Part shown: positions 57,817-64,000 of the stretch, one piece after another
Position numbering within the stretch: position 1 is the stretch's first letter
Layout: each line of letters begins with the position of its first letter
Source: Selaginella moellendorffii
Lineage: Eukaryota; Streptophyta; Lycopodiopsida; Selaginellales; Selaginellaceae
DNA length: 64,000 bases
Assembly: GCF_000143415.4 (NCBI RefSeq)
Contig: NW_003314307.1
Location: 382,859 to 446,858, forward strand
Reading direction: 5' to 3'
Translations under genes and position numbers: made by a program
The notes under the pieces: model-generated
The model's input: the letters and a program-made list of their open reading frames with translations, nothing else
Told to the model about the DNA's origin: nothing
Database searches by the model: none

Positions 57817-60309
57817 TTATCTCAGAGAACCAGAAGGATCCATAGAAGGATCCAAAGCTATTTCGAAAGAAGGATTTGGAGATGATGGTTCAGGAACTTG
57901 TACAATATCCTCCATCATTTGCACCACTTTCCCCATTGATGGCCTTGCATTTGCATCGTGCTGAATGCACCACAATGCAACTTTGAGCAGCCTCTTGAAC
58001 TGCACCACATTCACTTCCTCCTGTACCAGCTTCTTGTCAACAATGCTTTCCAGATCTCCTGCTTGATACATGTTGTAAGCCCAGTCCGAGAGACACCAGC
58101 GATTGTTTTCTGAGTTTATGGCCGATATTGTCATGAGATACTTTTCCCTGCCGCTTATAATCTCGAGCAGCACCATTCCAAAGCTGTAGACATCCACCTT
58201 GGTTGTGATTGGAAGGTTGCTGATCCACTCAGGCGCAAGATATCCCCTGGTTCCACGCACAGTTGTCACACTCAATGCCCTTTCCCGTTTCATCAGCTTG
58301 GCCAAACCAAAATCCGCTACCTTTGGACAAAAGCTTTCATCAAGCAGGATGTTTTGAGGTTTGATGTCACAGTGGAGAATGCATTCCTGACATTCGTCAT
58401 GAAGATATGTTATCCCTCTTGCAATCCCCAAAGCAATGTTGAATCGGCTGGCCCAGCTATCCAGAAAAAGTAGCTTATCCAGTGAACCATTAGGCATGTA
58501 CTCATAAACCAGGAGCTTTCGATTGTCCTCGTAGCAATACCCCAGCAAGCGGACGAGGTTGATGTGGTGAATCTTGCCGAGGGTCTTCACCTCGGCTTGG
58601 AACTGTTTATCGGCTTGCATGGCCATTTCCAGCTCCTTGACTGCAACAAGAGTGCCATTTGGAAGCCGCCCCTTGTAGACTGTCCCAAATCCTCCCGAAC
58701 CAAGCTTGTCACAGAAGTTGTCTGTGAAATTTTGCAGCTGCTGATACGTGAATCTTGCAGGCCCACTTCCAAAATCGAGATCCATTATGTTGTTACGTGC
58801 TCTAGTGCTTATGATCCAGCTGAGCCCCAAAAAACAAGTAACCAAGAGGAATACCATCAAGACGAGTGTTGTGATGAATAGCGCAACTCGAGGAGTATCT
58901 CTGAAAAATGACCGATGGAGCACCAGCCACTGGAAACCAGGAACGACTGTGGCATTTGCGTTTGTCACGTATATGTTTGCATCCGGACTTTGTCCTGGAT
59001 CTTTGGCAGAAACTTTCAAGAAGAAAACGTTGTCTACGTCCACGGACTGCTTGCCATTAAACAGACCCGAGGGATCTAAGCCCTTGAGCCAGCATATTCC
59101 AGCGCCACCCATCTGGAAAGCAGCTCCGAGACATTCGCACTCCCTGAGGCACCTTTGGATACAATCCTCCTGGGAGGATGGACTTGGCAGCGGGTGGCTA
59201 TTATAGTCATTGTATTGGAAGTCTGTGCGTACAAGCTGGATCATCTTGAAGTTCCTTGGATCCGTTGAGTTTTGGCCTGTGGGACACTCGGTCAACGGAG
59301 TATTGTAGGCACAATCCTGTGACGGATCGGAAGCATTTGTGGGGTGAAATCCCGGAGGACAGATGCAAGTCGCAGTCGGCCGGTACGCGCAAATCCCAAA
59401 TCGCCCGCACTTTCCAAAGATGTCACACTCGAGAAGAACAGCTTGCCAAGTTATGATCCACCTCTTCTTAATCTCATCAAGAGTGTAGATTCTCAAGTTG
59501 CCATCATCATCCAAGGTCAGCCTCCGGGTTAGACCAACTTTAGGATAATCGAGCGCATACCTTTGTGCCGTGTCGTATACTTTGTCAGGATTTTTCCAGG
59601 AGCTGCCATTCCCATCAAAGAAAGAAAGCATCCCGGTAGTGCTGAAGTTGAGACGAGGAGGACTGACCGCAGAATTGGATTGATTGTCATTCTTGATCGT
59701 CCAGTATGGTTCAAGCCAATAGCCCTGGGAGTAAAGCGCAACTCTACTCCCATCCATTTGAAGGTCATATTTTCGGTTATTGGAGACAAGTTGGGCGTTT
59801 CCAATGAGCTGCTGATCAGGAAGAATTGTATCCGTGGGACGGTCAAATGACTGCCAAACAGGCACTCCGTTGCTCGTTAGCAGCTGTAAGTTGGCATTCT
59901 CCTGAAGCAAAGCTTTTGTAACCCCGAGAGTTGATGTAGAAGTCCCCCAGATAATTCCAGCAGCATTGGAGGTGAGAACCAATCGACCATCAGTCTGGAA
60001 AACGAGCTGGTCGCCTTTGATAAGCCCGATTGGAAAACCTCCCGTGTCATTAGACATTGCGCTCCAGACGACTGTGTTGGGCATTTTGGTGTACCATATC
60101 GAGAAACTATAGAGGGGAGATTTGGGGTTGAGATGGCTGAATCCTGTAGAAAAGGTAGCGTTGGGAGATGTAATCCATGTCTGAGGGTCTTCGCCTCTCA
60201 CATTTATGGTTGTTCCTGGACTTCCACCATCAGTTGCCACTGAAGTTAAAATGACATAGCACAAGCAACACAGCAGGAGAATTCTAAAAGCGAGAAACAT
60301 CGAGAGCAT
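57817..60309 (-). CDS. G-type lectin S-receptor-like serine/threonine kinase, intronless
   Basis: Single exon of 830 residues with a full S-domain RLK layout: signal peptide (1-26), bulb-type lectin domain (about 35-165), EGF-like Cys region (295-320: CDIFGKCGRFGICAYR and CICPPGFHP), PAN-like segment (about 380-430), one membrane helix (474-500) and a kinase domain from about 530. Kinase motifs: LGSGGFGTVYKG, Lys558 in VAVKEL, HCDIKPQNILL with Asp648, DFGLAKL at 666, and GYLAPEWISN. The residue before the catalytic Asp is Cys, making it a non-RD kinase, a class often linked to immune signalling. There is an alternative in-frame ATG at 60300. The ligand is unknown. Confidence 0.95.
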   Translation of the reverse strand: MLSMFLAFRILLLCCLCYVILTSVATDGGSPGTTINVRGEDPQTWITSPNATFSTGFSHLNPKSPLYSFSIWYTKMPNTVVWSAMSNDTGGFPIGLIKGDQLVFQTDGRLVLTSNAAGIIWGTSTSTLGVTKALLQENANLQLLTSNGVPVWQSFDRPTDTILPDQQLIGNAQLVSNNRKYDLQMDGSRVALYSQGYWLEPYWTIKNDNQSNSAVSPPRLNFSTTGMLSFFDGNGSSWKNPDKVYDTAQRYALDYPKVGLTRRLTLDDDGNLRIYTLDEIKKRWIITWQAVLLECDIFGKCGRFGICAYRPTATCICPPGFHPTNASDPSQDCAYNTPLTECPTGQNSTDPRNFKMIQLVRTDFQYNDYNSHPLPSPSSQEDCIQRCLRECECLGAAFQMGGAGICWLKGLDPSGLFNGKQSVDVDNVFFLKVSAKDPGQSPDANIYVTNANATVVPGFQWLVLHRSFFRDTPRVALFITTLVLMVFLLVTCFLGLSWIISTRARNNIMDLDFGSGPARFTYQQLQNFTDNFCDKLGSGGFGTVYKGRLPNGTLVAVKELEMAMQADKQFQAEVKTLGKIHHINLVRLLGYCYEDNRKLLVYEYMPNGSLDKLLFLDSWASRFNIALGIARGITYLHDECQECILHCDIKPQNILLDESFCPKVADFGLAKLMKRERALSVTTVRGTRGYLAPEWISNLPITTKVDVYSFGMVLLEIISGREKYLMTISAINSENNRWCLSDWAYNMYQAGDLESIVDKKLVQEEVNVVQFKRLLKVALWCIQHDANARPSMGKVVQMMEDIVQVPEPSSPNPSFEIALDPSMDPSGSLR

Positions 60310-62460
60310 CTGCTATTTTTTAAATGAACTGAAAAGGTCTGCTCTAGTACACAAAGTGAAATGCATGTATCTTTTTATAGCTCGAAGTGTCTTGCAGCCA
60401 CTGTTATTGAACAGTATCTTTTGTGTCCATTAAAGCGCGTTGAGGTTGAACAAGCAAACAAGGGGCAACAGGGTTTGGCTGCTATAGATTTATACGTGTC
60501 AATGCCATGGAATCTTTAAATTTAAAGTCAAGAGTTGAATTTGGATTTCAACTTTGAGTTTGAGTTTGAGTTTGCTTTGAATTATATTTAAAAGAAGATA
60601 TTTATTAGCTAGCAGGGTTTGACTTCCCTAGGGGCCACATGCTCCAAAAAGGATAGTAAGGGAAAGAGTGTTGCACGTAACCAAGGGTAGACCTCGGGTG
60701 CCCAGCTCCACACTCCCTGCTGGTGTTCCAGCTCAGGCTTAAGCCCTCTTGTTCTGCTTCTTACTTGAATTCAGACTCCATCTGGCTTGGACTTGGACAT
60801 GGACATCTAGAGTTGAAGCCCAAAACTTGCTTGCAAAAATTAACTATGGCTGCTAGAGGAATCTGTTGTTGGTCGATTTCACCACGAAATATTAGTGTTC
60901 TTGGCCAGGGTTCATAATTGTTGTGGATAGCTACTTGCATCTCTGGGGTACAGGGCCACACTCAAGGCGTTATCAGCTAGGAGAGGTTTTAAGTTTCTAG
61001 TGCTATTCTTCTCATTCTCAATCTCAATGTTTCAATGCAGCTCCTTTCAGTTCATACACTCGGTCTGGACAATTGTTGGCTACTGCTGAAAATTTTGCCA
61101 TGGATTTGGATGGTATAGTTTTTTTTGTAGGCTCCTAAGCAAGGAAGAAGTAAAAAACAGGGTTTAGTACCAAATGGCCAAGGATTTGGCCTGGATTTGA
61201 GGAAGTTGCAGAAGTTGAAATATCAAATTTAATTTCTCCATGCAAAAGAACTCTTGTGTGGTTCGAAAAAAAATAAAGTTCATCACACAATGCGATTTTC
61301 ACAACCCCACCCCTTTTTTTTTTGCAAAACCTTAAAATTACAGTAAAAAAAAAAAACAAATTGCCCCAAAAAAAAGCACTCTACCCGAGTACGAACACAT
61401 GCAAACCGGAATAAACAAAACTGGTTTGCTTACAAACCAGTTCGGTGAAAGCCATTTCAATTTCAAACCAGTTTTTGCCTGAGGTGAGGTGGTTGTAAGC
61501 TCCCATGAGGCCTGAACTTCCTTTATGTGAAGCTCCAGTAAGGCCAAGCCACATCATAACTTAAGAGGTTTAGGTTTAGTTTGCCATGGAAGATTAATGA
61601 ATATCTATAATAGTAGAAGGGAATATTTTTACAAAGTGTGACCAAGGATATAGAATCCATACTTCTATATATTAGTGATTTTGAGAAGTTGGCTCTGAGT
61701 TTGCCTCATCTAGCATCAGAAACGCTGGATCCTTGATCACAGCCCTGGCAATGATGATTCTTTGCTTTTGTCTCCATGGTCAAGGTAATGTTATCTTTCT
61801 CCAACCTCGGTTCTTGTCTTTCTAGGGCCGAGGCCCTACAAAAGAAACCTGGGAAGGACCTGTACAAGCCACTGATCCAGTGCAAAAAATTCACATGGTA
61901 CACAAGGTTTTTAGAGCTTGGCAAAAATTCCTCGCAGCTTGGTTGACTCTGCAGGCTCAGCTTCTAAAGAGATTGTCTAGAGCTACTGTCTCCATCATGT
62001 TCGCCACCTTTGGGCCTCAAATTTCACTGAGTGAGAGTTTTTTTCTGTGCATTGCGTGAATATGGTGTGCCAGCTCAAATGGTGTTCAACATGCCATCGA
62101 AAAATAGAGCCAAGTTCTTGCATGTTTTCAATTTATACTTTCTGTTTTACTTTGGATTACTGTGCAGGTTCAGCTGAATTGTTGTCGCAACAACTATCAC
62201 CCGTGCCCCAATCGGTCCTTCGCCCAATAGCAGCCCAATCACCCACTGGGTTGTCACTCACTTTCCCCCAAACTGGGTCTCTCTCTTTGGCCAGTGTATG
62301 GCCTTCTCTGGTCCCACTCGGGCTGCTGGGGGGCATTGGGTGGTAGAAACACAGTTGGGGCCCAGCAGATCAAAGAATCTCCCTCCAAACCCATCCAAGT
62401 GGTGATCACATTGGTTCAGTGGATCAGTGGGTGTCAAACAGCTCAAGCCAGAGTGGTGAA
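60310..62460. other. Promoter of the lectin kinase and geneless stretch
   Basis: No gene family is recognisable. A short TTTGAG repeat lies at about 60552-60575 and A-rich tracts at 61265-61375. It ends at the candidate copia LTR. Confidence 0.5.
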
Positions 62461-62603
62461 TGTTGTGGTATTATGAAACGGTGTTGTGTTATTATTATGA
62501 CGGTTGATACATGGTTAAATGTATGGGTTTATCGTGACGATCCGTGGCGGCGTCTGGATCGCTCACGTGGCTGTGTGCTGACGTGGTCTTGTTCACTCCC
62601 ACA
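62461..62603 (-). repeat. Candidate 3' LTR of the copia element
   Basis: On the minus strand it would begin TGTGGGAG just after the purine tract and end CCACAACA, a copia-like terminus. The inner boundary is fairly clear; the outer boundary and short length (143 bp) are tentative because the partner LTR is outside the window. Confidence 0.4.
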
Positions 62604-64000
62604 CTCCTCCTCAAGGCCAACGTCTAAAGTCAGCCCAAGAGCCTTCGTGAAGACTTCATGTTTAACACGAGGAAGTGGTTTTGTTAGCACGTCCGCTAGC
62701 ATGGAGTTTGTCGGGCAGAACTCCAGCTCGATCATTCCTCTCTGGATCTGCTCTCGTATGAAATGGAAGCGCAGCTCAATATGTTTAGTACGAGAGTGGA
62801 ACCTGGAGTTCTTGGTCAAAGCTATTGCAGACTGGTTGTCACACAATAGCCTAACCACGCCCGTGTTGATTTGTAGATCCTGGAGAAGTCCCTTCAGCCA
62901 CGCTGCTTCCTTGGTTGCAGCTGCTGCAGCTATGTACTCAGCCTCAGTACTCGACATCGCTGTAATAGCCTGTCGTTTGCTGCACCAGCTTGCGACATTT
63001 CCATTTAGCAGGAAAACGTAGCCTGTGGTTGACTTCCTGTTGTCTGGATCCCCGGCCCAATCAGCATCAGAGTAACCAACCAGCTTATTGCCGCTCTCGC
63101 CTCTGGAGTACTTTAAAGTTAGCTGGTTAGTCCCTGCCACGTACCTCATAATACGTTTCAAAGCCTGCCAGTGTGCTGTGGAGGGACGGTCCAGGTACTT
63201 CGCCACTGTTCCCACAGCATACGCAAGGTCAGGCCGAGTGGAGATTACCAGGTAGATCAGGCTGCCGACCATAGAGCGATAGACTGCTCTAGATGCTTTC
63301 TCCTCCTCGGGAGATTGATCAAGGTACTCTCCACTCTCAGCAGATAATTTCGTGCCTGTTTCCATGGGAGTAGCAACCGGATTAACATGAGCAAGGCCAT
63401 ACCTCTGGAGCACGTCGGAAACATATTTTGCCTGGCTTAGCTCCAGAGTGCCTCGTTCCCTGTTGCGCGTCACCTGGATACCGAGGCAGAAATGCAACTC
63501 ACCGAGGTCTTTCATGGCAAATTTAGCGCCAAGGTACGTTTTAAATTTGTGGATCAAACGTAGCTGATTTGCCACGAGAATAGCATCGTCCACATATAGC
63601 GCAAGGAACAAATAGCCCTCAGCGTCAAAATATATGTAGAGGTTACAATCAGCAGCACTGCGCACGAAACCAAGGGAAATTAGAAAAGAATCTATTTTCG
63701 TGTACCATTGGCGTGGCGACTGCTTGAGTCCGTAGAGAGCTTTGTTAAGCTTGCAAACGAGGTGTTCTTCTCCAGGCTGGATAAAACCAGGAGGCTGAGC
63801 CACATACACCTCTTCATCGATGTCGCCAAGGAACGCAGTGCAAACGTCAAGTTGATGGAGCTCGAGATCCAATTCTGCAGCTAGGATTAGTAGCATACGA
63901 ATGGTTGTGAGTTTCACCACCGGGCTGTAAGTCTCCGAGTAGTCCAGCCCATGAACTTGAGAAAATCCGCGTGCCACAAATCTCGCCTTGTAGCGCTCAA
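62529..64000 (-). CDS. Copia polyprotein, reverse transcriptase-RNase H part (5' incomplete)
   Basis: The frame is open from the window edge to the stop at 62529, about 490 residues. Motifs in order: KARFVARGFSQ, DYSETYSPVVK, HQLDVCTAFLGD, KALYGLKQSPRQWY, the catalytic LYVDDAIL, FCLGIQVTR, YRSMVGSLIYL, RPDLAYAVG, YSDADWAGDPDNRKSTTGY of RNase H, SSTEAEYIA, and CDNQSAIALTKN plus SRTKHIELRFHFI. The frame is intact, so the copy is probably young. Its last 25 or so codons run into the candidate LTR. Protease and integrase parts would lie outside the window. Confidence 0.93.
   Translation of the reverse strand, partial: ERYKARFVARGFSQVHGLDYSETYSPVVKLTTIRMLLILAAELDLELHQLDVCTAFLGDIDEEVYVAQPPGFIQPGEEHLVCKLNKALYGLKQSPRQWYTKIDSFLISLGFVRSAADCNLYIYFDAEGYLFLALYVDDAILVANQLRLIHKFKTYLGAKFAMKDLGELHFCLGIQVTRNRERGTLELSQAKYVSDVLQRYGLAHVNPVATPMETGTKLSAESGEYLDQSPEEEKASRAVYRSMVGSLIYLVISTRPDLAYAVGTVAKYLDRPSTAHWQALKRIMRYVAGTNQLTLKYSRGESGNKLVGYSDADWAGDPDNRKSTTGYVFLLNGNVASWCSKRQAITAMSSTEAEYIAAAAATKEAAWLKGLLQDLQINTGVVRLLCDNQSAIALTKNSRFHSRTKHIELRFHFIREQIQRGMIELEFCPTNSMLADVLTKPLPRVKHEVFTKALGLTLDVGLEEECGSEQDHVSTQPRERSRRRHGSSR

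Larger units (their letters stand above)
62461..64000 (-). mobile_element. Ty1/copia retrotransposon, 3' part, cut by the window edge
   Basis: The 3' end of a copia element on the minus strand: reverse transcriptase and RNase H coding, then a purine tract (TGAGGAGGAG on the minus strand, 62604-62613) and a probable LTR. The 5' portion lies beyond 64000. Confidence 0.88.

Overview
The window looks like nuclear DNA of a lycophyte, most likely Selaginella (probably S. moellendorffii). The genes are plant families (DOF/CDF factor, PPR protein, S-domain receptor kinase, GDSL lipase, calmodulin-tailed glutamate decarboxylase). Most introns are only about 50-100 nt. An SHIPPO-repeat flagellar protein gene points to a land plant with swimming sperm. 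The species is inferred from these traits, not from any database match.

Layout. 1-2972 is AT-rich and geneless. 2973-14101 is a compact gene island: GDSL esterase (-), polynucleotide phosphorylase (+), J-domain protein (-), receptor-like kinase (+) and glutamate decarboxylase (-). A tRNA-Arg(UCG) gene lies at 14521. 14652-21458 holds a tandem array of three FAD-monooxygenase copies on the minus strand. Copy C is intact. Copy A is open, but its start codon and FAD-binding loop are altered. Copy B is shredded and contains an inverted relic. 22082-29300 is a complete-looking LTR retrotransposon (1.1-kb LTRs, ACATG target duplication, Met-tRNA primer site) without usable coding capacity; a heavily decayed copy of its interior follows at 30980-33660.

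34.4-50.6 kb is a second gene island: an LRR-kinase ectodomain relic (-), a GT64 glycosyltransferase (-) divergent from snurportin-1 (+), a CDF-type DOF factor (+), condensin II subunit CAP-G2 (+), the SHIPPO protein (-), an intronless PPR gene (-) and a broken second copy of the SHIPPO gene. 50.7-57.8 kb is AT-rich with small tandem repeats only. 57817-60309 is an intronless G-type lectin receptor kinase (-). A Ty1/copia element enters from the right edge.

The genes do not form one pathway; this is an ordinary mosaic of housekeeping genes and repeats. The parts most worth following are the decaying monooxygenase array, the LTR element with ABRE-like G-boxes (four in one LTR, two in the other), and the flagellar SHIPPO gene with its partial duplicate. 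I found no convincing new biological system. Exon boundaries were read by eye from GT/AG sites, reading phase and family similarity.
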